Of a stretch of 64,000 nt of DNA, positions 24,906-33,893 are shown in pieces. The translations under genes were made by a program, and so were the position numbers. The stretch covers positions 186,001 to 250,000 of the forward strand of contig NZ_JACHLC010000001.1 of assembly GCF_014207845.1 (NCBI RefSeq), read 5' to 3'. The DNA comes from Chryseobacterium shigense (GTDB taxonomy: Bacteria > Bacteroidota > Bacteroidia > Flavobacteriales > Weeksellaceae). Under the pieces are notes generated by a model that had not been told where the DNA came from, did no database searches, and worked only from the letters and a program-made list of their open reading frames with translations. The first letter of the stretch is position 1. Each line of letters begins with the position of its first letter.

Positions 24906-26552
24906 ATGAATTATTTTTTAACTTATACAGTATATGTTCTCATTTTGTCTGTACTGATGGGAATTTCCACTTGGAAACTGTTCAAGAAAATGGGATACAG
25001 TCCCTTATTTGCATTTATACCTTTCTATAATTACTTCATTATATTAAAGGAAACCAAACATCCGAAATGGTGGGCTATCCTGTCTTATCTTCCGATAGTA
25101 GGACCTATTATGATGTCTGCTTTCCATATTTATTTAATGAAAAAATTTGGAAAACCCCTTTTTCAGCACCAGCTTCTTACCGTGATCCTGCCGTTTATCT
25201 ATATGGCAACGGTGAACTACTCCAAAGATGTAGAGATAGAAGATGAAAATGCTGATGACCTGTTCATTACAGACGAAGAAAAAAATGCAAAAAAGAAAGA
25301 TACATTCATTGGATCTATTACTTTTGCGGTTGTTTTTGCAACCATTATCCACGTTTTTGTAACGCAGCCGTTCGGGATTCCTACAGGATCCATGGAAAGA
25401 ACGCTTTTGGTAGGTGACTTCCTTTTTGTAAACAAATGGAGCTACGGCTACAGAATGCCGATGCGTCCTGTGGCAATACCATTCCTTCAGGGAACCATTA
25501 TGGATACCGGAAAAAAAGGAAACCCGAAAGACGATCCGAAATCTTATGTAGATGCTGTAAAGCTTCCTTATACAAGAATTTTCCAGTTCAACAAACCTCA
25601 GAAAAATGATGTGGTAGTATTCAACTATCCTCAGGATTCCGTACATACAGCAATTGACAGGAAAGATCCTTACGTTAAAAGATGTGTAGCCACTGCCGGA
25701 GACACCTTTGAAATGAGAGCCGGAAGACTTTTCGTTAACGGAAAGCCGGAAACCGTTTTAGGAGATCAGGAAGTACAGCACAGATATATTGTGAATACAG
25801 GAAGCCAGTTGGATATTCCTGCGTTATATAATACTTATGGATTTTTACCTGTACAGGAAGTTCAGGGAGAAAAAGGATATATTTATGCTTTCCAGGGGCT
25901 TACAGACAAAACTGCTCAGGAAATCAAACAGCTTCCTCAGGTAATCGACATGAAGGAAGATATTACAGCAAAAGGAGAACCGGCAGTATATTACAAAGAC
26001 GAAGCAAAAACAAGAATAGATACCACACAATCCATTTTCCCGATCAACAAGCCGTGGAACCAGGACTGGTACGGACCGTTAAGAATTCCTAAAAAAGGAG
26101 ATGTAGTAGCAATCAATAACGAAACACTTCCTATGTACCAGTGGATTATTTCCGAGTACGAGCACAACAGCCTTGAAAAGAAAAACGGGAAAATCTTCAT
26201 CAATGGAAAAGAAGCCAGTCAGTATACGATCCAGCAGGATTATTACATGATGATAGGAGACAACAGAGACGCTTCCCTCGATGCAAGATTCTTTGGTTTC
26301 GTTCCTGAAGAAAACATCGTAGGAAAACCAATGTTTACATGGATGAGTTTACAGGGAGCATTCTCGGACAACAGTTCTACATATCAGGCTCCGTTCAAAA
26401 TCCGTTGGGACAGAATGTTCAAAGCAACCAACACAGGGGAAGCCAATAAAACTTCATACTGGTGGATTGCTGCAATGATTCTTATACTGTTCTTCGGATG
26501 GGAATATTTTATGAAATTATTCAGAAAGAAAAAAACAGAAGACGAATTATAA
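24906..26552 (+). CDS. lepB: Signal peptidase I, long Bacteroidetes form
   Basis: The inner-membrane serine protease that removes signal peptides from exported proteins. At 548 aa it is far longer than E. coli LepB because of an N-terminal DUF5684-like membrane region (residues ~1-100, with WKLFKKMGYSPLFAFIPFYNYF) and a large insert of roughly 120 residues in the periplasmic domain. Box B GIPTGSMERTLLVGD holds the nucleophile S162; the general base is K258 in DPYVKRCVATAGD; box E is MIGDNRDASLDARFFGFV. A transmembrane helix precedes Ser162 (TFAVVFATIIHVFV) and another closes the protein near 515-535. It ends in a charged tail and is followed by a terminator. Confidence 0.94.
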   Translation: MNYFLTYTVYVLILSVLMGISTWKLFKKMGYSPLFAFIPFYNYFIILKETKHPKWWAILSYLPIVGPIMMSAFHIYLMKKFGKPLFQHQLLTVILPFIYMATVNYSKDVEIEDENADDLFITDEEKNAKKKDTFIGSITFAVVFATIIHVFVTQPFGIPTGSMERTLLVGDFLFVNKWSYGYRMPMRPVAIPFLQGTIMDTGKKGNPKDDPKSYVDAVKLPYTRIFQFNKPQKNDVVVFNYPQDSVHTAIDRKDPYVKRCVATAGDTFEMRAGRLFVNGKPETVLGDQEVQHRYIVNTGSQLDIPALYNTYGFLPVQEVQGEKGYIYAFQGLTDKTAQEIKQLPQVIDMKEDITAKGEPAVYYKDEAKTRIDTTQSIFPINKPWNQDWYGPLRIPKKGDVVAINNETLPMYQWIISEYEHNSLEKKNGKIFINGKEASQYTIQQDYYMMIGDNRDASLDARFFGFVPEENIVGKPMFTWMSLQGAFSDNSSTYQAPFKIRWDRMFKATNTGEANKTSYWWIAAMILILFFGWEYFMKLFRKKKTEDEL

Positions 26553-26575
26553 CTAAATTTAAACTTAAAATAGAA

Positions 26576-26599
26576 TGAAGTATTTGAAAAAATACTTCA
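26576..26599 (+). terminator. Intrinsic terminator after lepB
   Basis: Perfect 10-bp stem TGAAGTATTT / AAATACTTCA with GAAA loop, then a TTTTTG tail. It ends 7 bases before the next start codon (26607), so that gene either has its promoter inside this spacer or depends on read-through. Confidence 0.78.
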
Positions 26600-26606
26600 T
26601 TTTTGT

Positions 26607-27233
26607 ATGATGAATATGACGAATGTATTATTGCCGGTATTTTATATGCCCCCGATTTCATGGTTTTCAGTGTTTTTAAACCCTGAGAATAATATTATAT
26701 TTGAACAGTTTGAAAATTTCCCGAAGCAGACCTACAGGAACAGAGCCAATATCTTTGGCGCAAACGGGAAACTTTCCTTGATAATCCCTATCAATCATAA
26801 CGGGAAAAGAGAATATAAGGATATTGAGATCTCTTACCGGGAAGACTGGAAAAACCTGCATTGGAAATCCATTAAAACAGCATATCAGAGCTCTCCTTAC
26901 TTCGAATATTATGAAGAAAAATTCAGGAAAATATACGATCTGAATGAGAAATTTCTTATCGATTTCAATCAGAAAGGATTAGAAGTTCTGCAACAGATCC
27001 TTAAAACAGAAAAGGCACAGTCTTTGAATGAAGAATATATCAAAAATCCGGAAAGTGTAAACTTCAGAGAAGGATTTTCGGCTAAACACCCTTCAGAATT
27101 TAAAATGGAAGAGTATTACCAAACCTTCTCAGACAAACTTGGATTTTTGGAAGATTTGTCGGTTTTGGATCTTATTTGTAACAAAGGTCCTGAATCTCTG
27201 ACTTATATAAAAAATATTAAACAATCATACTAA
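26607..27233 (+). CDS. WbqC family protein
   Basis: A 208-aa cytosolic protein of the WbqC family, whose members occur in O-antigen and glycan loci and whose biochemical role is unclear. The first 20 residues (MMNMTNVLLPVFYMPPISWF) and the later KQTYRNRANIFGANGKLSLIIPI and SIKTAYQSSPYFEYY patterns match the family, which normally starts with a similar hydrophobic run and a conserved Tyr/Phe-rich core. Several ATGs (26607, 26610, 26616) are possible starts. Its stop overlaps the start of the subtilase gene by one base, so the pair is coupled. Confidence 0.82.
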   Translation: MMNMTNVLLPVFYMPPISWFSVFLNPENNIIFEQFENFPKQTYRNRANIFGANGKLSLIIPINHNGKREYKDIEISYREDWKNLHWKSIKTAYQSSPYFEYYEEKFRKIYDLNEKFLIDFNQKGLEVLQQILKTEKAQSLNEEYIKNPESVNFREGFSAKHPSEFKMEEYYQTFSDKLGFLEDLSVLDLICNKGPESLTYIKNIKQSY

Positions 27234-28915
27234 TGAAAAAGGTATTATTAGCTGCTGTTTTTCTGGCAGGTTTTAGTTTCTCTTACGCTCAGGAATCACA
27301 GGCTAAGAGCATTGATCCAAAAGAAGATAAAGATCTGATGACTTGGTATCATAAAGATTTTTCCACAACAAAAGTATACGGGATAAATACTGCAAACGCA
27401 TATAAATACTTGGAATCCAAAGGTCTTAAACCGAAAACTGTTGTTGTAGGAGTTTTAGACAGCGGAGTTCAGGTTGATCACCCGGGGCTTGTCAAAAATG
27501 TATGGTCGAATCCTAACGAAGTTCCCGGAAACGGTAAAGATGATGACGGAAACGGCTATATCGATGACGTACACGGCTGGAACTTTATCGGAGGAAAAAA
27601 CGGCGACATTGATGTAGATAACATGGAAGTAACCAGGGTTGTTGCCAAATATAAACCGGTTTTTGAAGGTGATGATTCTGCAAAAAACAAAGCAAACCAG
27701 GCGAAAATGCCCGAAGAGTTTGCGATGTATATGAAATCTAAAGAACTTTTCAGTAAAAAAAGCGTAGAAGCAAAACAAGGCTTGCAGACTTATACCATGA
27801 TCAACAGTATCATTCCGAATATGGTAAAACTATTGGGAGGTAAACCTGTTACTGCAGAGACTCTGGATGGAATTAAACCTCCAACAGATCAGAAAGATGC
27901 TATTGCACTTCAGGTTCTTGGACAGGTTTCTCAAAGTCCGGAATTCAAAGGAAAATCCTCTGCAGACTTCGAAAAGCTGATGAAAGAGCAGATGAAAGAA
28001 GCTATCGATCATTTTACACCACAGTCTAAGCAGTATGATCTGGGCTATGATCCAAGAAAAGAAATTGTAGGAGACAATTACGACGATTATTCTGAGAAAA
28101 AATACGGAAATAACGACTATGAAGGACCGGATGCAGAGCACGGAACACACGTTTCAGGAATCATTGCAGGTCTTCCACAAGGGAAAGAAATACAGTATGG
28201 TGTAGCTTCCAAAGTAGCTAAAATTATGTCTGTAAGAACCGTTCCAAACGGAGATGAAAGAGATAAAGACGTTGCCAATGCCATCAGATATGCAGTTGAC
28301 AATGGAGCAAAAGTATTGAACATGAGTTTTGGAAAACCGGTATCTCCAGGTAAAAGCGTAGTGTGGGATGCGTTCAAATATGCAGAAGATAAAGGCGTTC
28401 TTTTGGTAAAAGCAGCAGGTAACGAAAACGAAGATGTAGCTGAACACCTTGCATACCCTACAAACTTTAAAAATGTTACAGATGAAAAACCGTTTGTAAA
28501 CAACGTATTGGTTGTAGGAGCCAGTACCAACAGAAATAATGATCTTAGAGCAAGCTTCTCTAATTACAATAAAAAAATGGTAAATGTTTTTGCACCAGGT
28601 GAAGAAATATACTCTACAGTACCTAAAAACGAATACAAATACCTTCAGGGAACTTCTATGGCATCACCGGTAGTAGCCGGAGCAGCAGCTGTATTATTAG
28701 CTTATATGCCTAATCTGAAGCCTTACCAGATTATTGAAGCACTTGTAAAAAGCAGCAATCCGAATGCGGATAATAAATTTCCTGAATATTCCCAGGCAGG
28801 AGGTGTTATAGATCTTGAAAAAGCAGCAGAATATGCCTATACCAACTTCTATAACGGAAAATCTTCAAGCAGCAGCAAGCCTGCGAAATCCGTAAAAAAG
28901 GCTGTTAAAAAATAA
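27233..28915 (+). CDS. Exported S8 family serine peptidase (subtilase)
   Basis: A 560-aa secreted or periplasmic subtilisin-like protease. The signal peptide is residues 1-19 (ends in SYA). The catalytic triad is visible: D76 in VVGVLDSGVQVDHPG, H306 in EHGTHVSGIIAG and S475 in GTSMASPVVAG. The stretch between Asp and His is about 230 residues, much longer than in subtilisin BPN', and is helix-rich (KSKELFSKKSVEAKQ, KGKSSADFEKLMKEQMKEA), typical of Bacteroidetes members. The C-terminus is a Ser/Lys tail (SSSSKPAKSVKKAVKK) and no type IX sorting domain is seen. Substrates are unknown. A terminator follows. Confidence 0.93.
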   Translation: MKKVLLAAVFLAGFSFSYAQESQAKSIDPKEDKDLMTWYHKDFSTTKVYGINTANAYKYLESKGLKPKTVVVGVLDSGVQVDHPGLVKNVWSNPNEVPGNGKDDDGNGYIDDVHGWNFIGGKNGDIDVDNMEVTRVVAKYKPVFEGDDSAKNKANQAKMPEEFAMYMKSKELFSKKSVEAKQGLQTYTMINSIIPNMVKLLGGKPVTAETLDGIKPPTDQKDAIALQVLGQVSQSPEFKGKSSADFEKLMKEQMKEAIDHFTPQSKQYDLGYDPRKEIVGDNYDDYSEKKYGNNDYEGPDAEHGTHVSGIIAGLPQGKEIQYGVASKVAKIMSVRTVPNGDERDKDVANAIRYAVDNGAKVLNMSFGKPVSPGKSVVWDAFKYAEDKGVLLVKAAGNENEDVAEHLAYPTNFKNVTDEKPFVNNVLVVGASTNRNNDLRASFSNYNKKMVNVFAPGEEIYSTVPKNEYKYLQGTSMASPVVAGAAAVLLAYMPNLKPYQIIEALVKSSNPNADNKFPEYSQAGGVIDLEKAAEYAYTNFYNGKSSSSSKPAKSVKKAVKK

Positions 28916-28947
28916 TATATCTCCCTGTATATAAGGAGAAAGCATTT

Positions 28948-28970
28948 AAAGTCCGAAATTTTCGGACTTT
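28948..28970 (+). terminator. Intrinsic terminator after the subtilase gene
   Basis: 11-bp inverted arms AAAGTCCGAAA / TTTCGGACTTT with a T-rich tail (TTTTTATTTTT). Confidence 0.88.
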
Positions 28971-29040
28971 TTTTATTTTTATTATTCAATTTGGCACGGT
29001 TTTTTGTAACTTTATAAATAACAAAATAATAAACAACAAA

Positions 29041-29532
29041 ATGAAAAAGTTACTACTTGCAGGGATGATCGGAACATCACTTTTTGCAGTGTCTTGTTCC
29101 TCAGTGAAAAATGCAGAAACATCACAAAACCAGAGAGTCGAATACCTGAAATTAAAAGGTGACTGGCAAATTGTTAGCGTGGATTATGAAAAAGGGTTTA
29201 AAATCAAACCTTTTGATGAAGGTGCTGATGCTCAGTGTTTTGTAGGAAGTCATTGGAGATTGATTCCCAATAACTACACCGGAGCCTATACTTTGAATGG
29301 CGGTGGAGCTTGTCCAAGCGTTACCCAGCCAATTAAATTTGAAGTAAAAGACGGAAATACTTTCATGTTTAAAAAAATCGCTGCGGGAACTAAAGCTAAG
29401 CAAAATACTGTAGGATACTCTTTAACGATCACTAACCAGTCTACAGACCAGTTTTCACTTGTACAGAACGTTCCTTTCGACGGAAATACAGTACAGGTTG
29501 TTTACAACTTCCAGAGAACAGGAATGAAATAA
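29041..29532 (+). CDS. Lipocalin-family lipoprotein
   Basis: A 163-aa lipoprotein. The signal peptide ends in the lipobox FAVSC (Cys at about 19). After a short linker, KLKGDWQIVSVDYEKG is the GxW lipocalin signature, and the rest is a run of alternating beta-strands (HWRLIPNNYTGAYTLN, TVGYSLTITN, QFSLVQNVPF) consistent with a small lipocalin barrel. Such proteins bind hydrophobic ligands or act structurally in the outer membrane; the ligand here is unknown. It precedes the OmpA-like lipoprotein by 23 bases and the two probably form one transcript ending at 30288. Confidence 0.85.
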   Translation: MKKLLLAGMIGTSLFAVSCSSVKNAETSQNQRVEYLKLKGDWQIVSVDYEKGFKIKPFDEGADAQCFVGSHWRLIPNNYTGAYTLNGGGACPSVTQPIKFEVKDGNTFMFKKIAAGTKAKQNTVGYSLTITNQSTDQFSLVQNVPFDGNTVQVVYNFQRTGMK

Positions 29533-29555
29533 TTATAACATAAAAGATAAAAAAA

Positions 29556-30245
29556 ATGAAATTTACTAAAACATATATAGGTGCTCTTTTCTTATCATCA
29601 GCATTATTATTAACCAGCTGTGAGGCTGTTCAGAATTCTAACCACCAGCAGAGAGGTACAGCAGTAGGTGTTGCATCAGGAGCTGTGATCGGGGGTATTT
29701 TAGGTAATAATGTAGGAAGTGGTAAAAACTCAGCATTAGGAGCCGTATTAGGAGGTATTATCGGTGGTGTTGCCGGTAACGTAATCGGTAATAAGATGGA
29801 TAAGCAGGCTAAACAGATTAAGGAAACTTTACCTGGAGCTGAAGTGGAAAGAGTAGGAGACGGTATTAAGATTACCATGAACGAAAGCATTGTAAACTTT
29901 GCTTTTGACTCTTCAAACTTAACTCCTACGGCTAAAACCAACCTGGATAAATTAGCAACAGTTCTTGTTGATAACCCGGATACGAATATTAATATCTACG
30001 GTCACACAGACAGCAAAGGTACTGATGCTTATAACCTAAGTCTTTCACAAAGAAGAGCAGATGCTGTAAAAGCTTATCTGTCAGGTAAAGGAATTGCGTC
30101 AAGCAGAATGATGACAAAAGGAGAAGGAGAATCCATGCCTGTAGCTACCAACGATACAGAAGAAGGAAGAGCTAAAAACAGAAGAGTGGAATTTGCCATT
30201 ACTGCTAATGAAAAGATGATTAATGATGCCAAGCAAGGGCAGTAA
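29556..30245 (+). CDS. OmpA-family peptidoglycan-binding lipoprotein
   Basis: A 229-aa outer-membrane lipoprotein that links the membrane to the cell wall. The signal ends in LLLTSCE (lipobox Cys at about 22). Residues ~35-85 are a glycine-zipper segment ([17 protein letters not shown] and [19 protein letters not shown]), which inserts in or lies along the membrane. The OmpA C-terminal domain covers ~108-222: [40 protein letters not shown] and the peptidoglycan-contacting NRRVEFAI. Codon use is slightly less AT-rich than in the spacer-rich regions, as for a highly expressed gene. Confidence 0.92.
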   Translation: MKFTKTYIGALFLSSALLLTSCEAVQNSNHQQRGTAVGVASGAVIGGILGNNVGSGKNSALGAVLGGIIGGVAGNVIGNKMDKQAKQIKETLPGAEVERVGDGIKITMNESIVNFAFDSSNLTPTAKTNLDKLATVLVDNPDTNINIYGHTDSKGTDAYNLSLSQRRADAVKAYLSGKGIASSRMMTKGEGESMPVATNDTEEGRAKNRRVEFAITANEKMINDAKQGQ

Positions 30246-30274
30246 TTAATTTTATATAAATATTTTCGTAAAAG

Positions 30275-30288
30275 ACCGCCTCGGCGGT
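30275..30288 (+). terminator. Intrinsic terminator after the OmpA-like gene
   Basis: GC-rich hairpin ACCGCC-TC-GGCGGT (4-base loop in practice) followed by a run of eight or more T residues. Confidence 0.87.
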
Positions 30289-30323
30289 TTTTTTTATATT
30301 TTTATGTTTAATTTTGAATTCAC

Positions 30324-30331
30324 TATTTTTG
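30324..30331 (+). promoter_or_regulatory. Candidate -7 element (TATTTTTG) of the DPA operon
   Basis: Perfect TAnnTTTG match ending 17 bases before the ATG at 30349; a second match, TAATTTTG, lies at 30309-30316. Either could start the four-gene operon; neither has a clear TTTG at the standard -33 spacing. Confidence 0.45.
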
Positions 30332-30348
30332 TAACCGAAATAGCATAA

Positions 30349-31236
30349 ATGAAGAAATATTTTAAACTCCTCCGTGTAGAACAATGGGTGAAAAACCTGT
30401 TTGTTTTTGTCCCCCTGTTTTTTTCCGGAAACATTACAAATTTAGACTTACTTACCAAAAGCATCTTTGCATTCATCATCTTTTCCCTTGCTGCAAGTGT
30501 TGTATACATCCTTAATGATTATAACGATATAGAAGCGGATAGCAAGCATCCTGAAAAAAGAAGAAGACCCCTTGCAAGCGGAGCTATTTCAAAATCCAAA
30601 GCTTTGGGAATCCTTGCAGGACTTATTATCGTAGATGTTGCCCTTGTATTTCTTGCGCAGCTTTATTTTCATGAACCCTTATGGAAATTTGCAGCAATTA
30701 TAGGGTTCTATATCGTGATGAATCTGGCCTATACCTTTAAACTTAAGCATGTGCCGATCATAGATATCTTCATTATTGCCTTAGGTTTTGTACTGAGAGT
30801 TTTAGCAGGAGGACGCATAACGGAAATAAATATTTCACAATGGGCCATCCTACTGACCTTTGTACTCGCACTTGTTTTAGCCATCGGAAAAAGAAGGGGA
30901 GAACTCATCAATGCACAGGTTTCCGGGAAAACAAGAAAAGCTTTGGATGGGTACAACGTACAGTTTGCGGATATTGCTCTTTCCATTTCAGTTACCCTTG
31001 CAATTGTCTGCTACCTAATGTTTACCCTTTCGCCCGAAGTGCAGGGAAGATTTCATCAGAGAGTTTTCTATACCGTAATATTTGTAGTCTTTGCATTTTT
31101 GAGATATCTGCAGCAGACATTAGTTTATAACAGAACAGAGTCTCCTACAAAAATTGTGTACAGAGACCGATATATCCAGGTGACTTTAGTGCTTTGGGTA
31201 GCCGCATTTTTAATCCAGATTTATTTTAAAAAATGA
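30349..31236 (+). CDS. UbiA-type decaprenyl-phosphate phosphoribosyltransferase
   Basis: A polytopic inner-membrane prenyltransferase (295 aa, about nine hydrophobic segments). It would transfer 5-phosphoribose from PRPP to a polyprenyl phosphate, the first committed step towards polyprenyl-phospho-arabinose. The catalytic motif NDxxDxxxD is N56-D57-Y-N-D60-I-E-A-D64, followed by HPEKRRRPLASGAIS; the N-terminal LLRVEQWVKNLFVFVPLFF is diagnostic of the DPPR-synthase branch rather than ubiquinone or menaquinone prenyltransferases. The stop overlaps the DprE1-like start by 4 bases. Specific activity is inferred from the DprE1/DprE2 neighbours. Confidence 0.85.
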   Translation: MKKYFKLLRVEQWVKNLFVFVPLFFSGNITNLDLLTKSIFAFIIFSLAASVVYILNDYNDIEADSKHPEKRRRPLASGAISKSKALGILAGLIIVDVALVFLAQLYFHEPLWKFAAIIGFYIVMNLAYTFKLKHVPIIDIFIIALGFVLRVLAGGRITEINISQWAILLTFVLALVLAIGKRRGELINAQVSGKTRKALDGYNVQFADIALSISVTLAIVCYLMFTLSPEVQGRFHQRVFYTVIFVVFAFLRYLQQTLVYNRTESPTKIVYRDRYIQVTLVLWVAAFLIQIYFKK

Positions 31237-32552
31237 AGCCGAATTTCACACAGAAAGTTGCCAACTGGGGAAATTACCCGGTTGTAGAAAAAGAAATAAG
31301 ATCTGAGGACAGCTTTAGCAGAATAAAAGAATTTGTACTCAATCATAATGAAGTTATTGCCAGAGGCAATGGAAGATGCTACGGGGATGCCTCCCTGGGA
31401 GAAGCCATATTTTCTACCCAGAAATTAAATAAATTCATCAGTTTCGACCGTCTTAACGGTATTATAGAATGCGAATCCGGAGTATTACTTTCAGACGTGC
31501 TTGAAATCTCCGTTCCGCAGGGATATTTTCTTTATGTAACTCCCGGAACTAAATTTATTTCAGTAGGTGGGGCAATTGCTTCAGATGTTCACGGTAAAAA
31601 TCACCACGCAGAAGGCTGCTTTTCAGAATACGTGACGGAATTTAAGCTGATGACTGAAAACGGAAACATTATCACATGTTCCAGAGAGGAAAATTCAGAT
31701 AAATTCTGGGCCACCATCGGAGGAATGGGACTTACCGGAATTATCCTTACAGTAAAATTCAAACTTAAAAATATAGAATCTGCCTACATTCGTCAGGAAA
31801 GCATCAAAGCAGAGAATCTGGATGAAATTTTCAGGCTTTTTGACGAAAGTGAAAACTGGACGTATACAGTAGCATGGATCGACTGTCTTCAGAAAGGAAA
31901 AAATCTGGGAAGAAGCATTTTAATGAGAGGTGAACACGCTTTTCAGCACGAACTTCCACAGAATATTGCCAAACAGCCATTAAGACTGAAGAAAAAATTA
32001 CAGCCTACAGTTCCGTTTTATTTTCCAGGCTTTGTTCTGAATGCATTGACGGTAAAGATCTTCAATCTGCTGTATTATAAAAAACAGACCAGAAAAGAAG
32101 TGAAAAACTTTATTGATTATGAAACCTTTTTCTATCCGCTGGATGCCATCACCGACTGGAACAAAATCTATGGAAAATCAGGTTTTATCCAATATCAGAT
32201 GGTAATTCCGAAAGAAGCAGGCAAAGAAGGAATGAAGCAGATCCTCGAGACCATCGCGGCAAGCGGTAACGGCTCTTTTCTTGCCGTTTTAAAGCTTTTC
32301 GGGAAAAACAATCCTGAAGCCTACAATTCATTTCCGTTTGAAGGCTATACGCTTGCCCTCGATTTTAAGGTCAATTCAAAACTGAAAAAGCTTGTTGAAA
32401 AGTTAGACGATATCGTACAGCAGTTCGGAGGAAGAATTTACCTTACGAAAGACAGCATGAGCAGGTCTTCACTTACGAATTACCTTAAAAACATTCAAAG
32501 TTCAAAATTTGTGTCTTTACAGCACAAAAGAATTATAAACAACAATTCATAA
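31233..32552 (+). CDS. FAD-dependent decaprenylphosphoryl-ribose oxidase (DprE1-like)
   Basis: It would oxidise the 2'-hydroxyl of decaprenylphosphoryl-ribose to the keto form, the first half of the epimerisation to the arabinose donor. The 439-aa protein has the VAO/p-cresol methylhydroxylase fold: ARGNGRCYGDASLG near residue 45 and SVGGAIASDVHGKNHHAEGCF at 110-130 closely match the FAD-binding segments of mycobacterial DprE1, including H120-G-K-N-H-H. The C-terminal half carries GKSGFIQYQMVIPKE and GRIYLTKDSMS, also family-like. The start overlaps the UbiA gene by 4 bases and the stop overlaps the SDR start by one. The partner is DprE2-like at 32552. Confidence 0.88.
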   Translation: MKPNFTQKVANWGNYPVVEKEIRSEDSFSRIKEFVLNHNEVIARGNGRCYGDASLGEAIFSTQKLNKFISFDRLNGIIECESGVLLSDVLEISVPQGYFLYVTPGTKFISVGGAIASDVHGKNHHAEGCFSEYVTEFKLMTENGNIITCSREENSDKFWATIGGMGLTGIILTVKFKLKNIESAYIRQESIKAENLDEIFRLFDESENWTYTVAWIDCLQKGKNLGRSILMRGEHAFQHELPQNIAKQPLRLKKKLQPTVPFYFPGFVLNALTVKIFNLLYYKKQTRKEVKNFIDYETFFYPLDAITDWNKIYGKSGFIQYQMVIPKEAGKEGMKQILETIAASGNGSFLAVLKLFGKNNPEAYNSFPFEGYTLALDFKVNSKLKKLVEKLDDIVQQFGGRIYLTKDSMSRSSLTNYLKNIQSSKFVSLQHKRIINNNS

Positions 32553-33277
32553 TGATAGTTCTGGGAAGTACATCTGAAGTAGCGCAGGCCTTTGTAGAAA
32601 AGGCTTTGCAGGAAGGAGAAAAATTTGAGAAAATATATCTTTTCACATCCAATAAAGAAACTACGGAAAGATTCGCAAGACATATTGATGTAAAGTTTCT
32701 GCAGCAGTCCGAAGTTATTGAAATTGATCTCATGAAGGAGATTGATTACAATACATTTGATCATGTCAGCTCAAATGTATTATTTTGTGCTGCGGGATAT
32801 TTGGGAGACGGAACAGAGGAAGGTCTCTATGACAGCAGGAACACAGAAAAGATCATCAGTATCAATTATTCCAAATTGGTCCCGGTGATGAACTTTTTTG
32901 CACAAAAATTTGAGAGCAGAAGATCGGGAACCATTATAGGGCTTTCATCAGTGGCAGGAGACCGTGGAAGACAGAGTAATTTTATTTACGGAAGCGCAAA
33001 AGCAGCTTTTACAGCATATCTGAGTGGGCTCCGCAACTATCTTTTTGATAAAAAGGTACATGTTCTTACCGTAAAACCAGGTTTTATGGCCACTAAAATG
33101 ACGGAAGGATTACCTTTGAACCCTAAACTGACAGCAACGCCAAAACAGGCGGCAGCCTGCATTTATAAGGCTTTCAAAAAGCAGAAGAATGTAGCATATG
33201 TTTTACCTGTATGGGGTATTATTATGATGATTATCAGGAATATCCCTGAGTTTATATTTAAAAAATTAAAGCTTTAA
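32552..33277 (+). CDS. Short-chain dehydrogenase (DprE2-like)
   Basis: A 241-aa NAD(P)H-dependent SDR that would reduce the 2'-keto intermediate to decaprenylphosphoryl-arabinose. The N-terminal nucleotide motif is degenerate (MIVLGSTSEVAQAFVEKAL instead of TGxxxGxG), as in DprE2. The catalytic Ser is in IIGLSSVAGDRGR and the YxxxK pair in YGSAKAAFTAYLSGL; VKPGFMATKMTEGL follows. A hydrophobic C-terminus (PVWGIIMMIIRNIPEFIFKK) suggests membrane association. It is coupled to the DprE1-like gene by a one-base overlap and followed by a HAD phosphatase 5 bases later. Confidence 0.87.
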   Translation: MIVLGSTSEVAQAFVEKALQEGEKFEKIYLFTSNKETTERFARHIDVKFLQQSEVIEIDLMKEIDYNTFDHVSSNVLFCAAGYLGDGTEEGLYDSRNTEKIISINYSKLVPVMNFFAQKFESRRSGTIIGLSSVAGDRGRQSNFIYGSAKAAFTAYLSGLRNYLFDKKVHVLTVKPGFMATKMTEGLPLNPKLTATPKQAAACIYKAFKKQKNVAYVLPVWGIIMMIIRNIPEFIFKKLKL

Positions 33278-33282
33278 TAAAA

Positions 33283-33870
33283 ATGAAAAAATTGTATTGT
33301 TTTGATTTTGACGGAACCCTGACGTATAAAGATACCATGTTTATGTATCTTAAATTCTATGATTCTACCAAATTCAGGATACAGTTTTTAAGACATGTTC
33401 CTCTTTTCATTCTGTTAAAACTAAAGCTTGCAGAAACTGAAAAAGTAAAAAAGAGTTTTATAGGATCTATTCTGAAAGGACAGACCCAGGAAAAGATCGA
33501 AATGAAATCCAAACAGTTTTTCGAGCAGTATTATCCAGCAATTGTAAGAGAAAATGCCCTGGATTTCATAAAAAATATCGATAGAGATAATACACAGAGT
33601 TTATTGGTTACCGCATCACTGGATATCTGGGTAAAACCTTTTGCCGAAAAGCTTCAGATGCAGCTGATATCCACGCGTGCAGAGTTTAAGAATGGTGTTT
33701 TTACAGGAAATTTCATTGGCAAAAACTGCAACGGAAAAGAAAAACTTCTGAGAATAAAAGCGGAAATACACGATTCTAAATACGATAAAATTATCGCTTT
33801 CGGAGACACTTCCGGAGACAGACAGATGCTTAAGTGGGCAAATGAAGGTCATTACCAATTTTTTCACTAA
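33283..33870 (+). CDS. HAD superfamily phosphatase
   Basis: A 195-aa HAD-IB-type hydrolase. Motif I is YCFDFDGTLTYKDT (nucleophile Asp and catalytic Asp), motif II the Thr/Ser in LLVTASLDIW, motif III a Lys around KNCNGKEK, and motif IV FGDTSGDRQML. Members with this layout include phosphoserine phosphatases and PgpP-type enzymes. Its place 5 bases after the DprE2-like gene suggests it removes the 5-phosphate from the phosphoribosyl lipid, the step that a PAP2-type enzyme does in mycobacteria. That is an inference from context; the sequence alone shows only a small-molecule or lipid phosphatase. Confidence 0.85.
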   Translation: MKKLYCFDFDGTLTYKDTMFMYLKFYDSTKFRIQFLRHVPLFILLKLKLAETEKVKKSFIGSILKGQTQEKIEMKSKQFFEQYYPAIVRENALDFIKNIDRDNTQSLLVTASLDIWVKPFAEKLQMQLISTRAEFKNGVFTGNFIGKNCNGKEKLLRIKAEIHDSKYDKIIAFGDTSGDRQMLKWANEGHYQFFH

Positions 33871-33875
33871 TTTTG
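33868..33875 (+). promoter_or_regulatory. Candidate -7 element (TAATTTTG)
   Basis: Perfect TAnnTTTG match overlapping the stop of the HAD gene, 18 bases before the ATG at 33894 of the lipoprotein. Confidence 0.35.
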
Positions 33876-33893
33876 GGTGGTAAAAATGTAATA

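Noticed and set aside
28991..29010. Sigma-54-like promoter TTGGCACGG before the lipocalin gene
   Set aside because: The -24 box matches but no TTGC box occurs at the right spacing; a near match to the -7 element (TAACTTTA) is equally likely.
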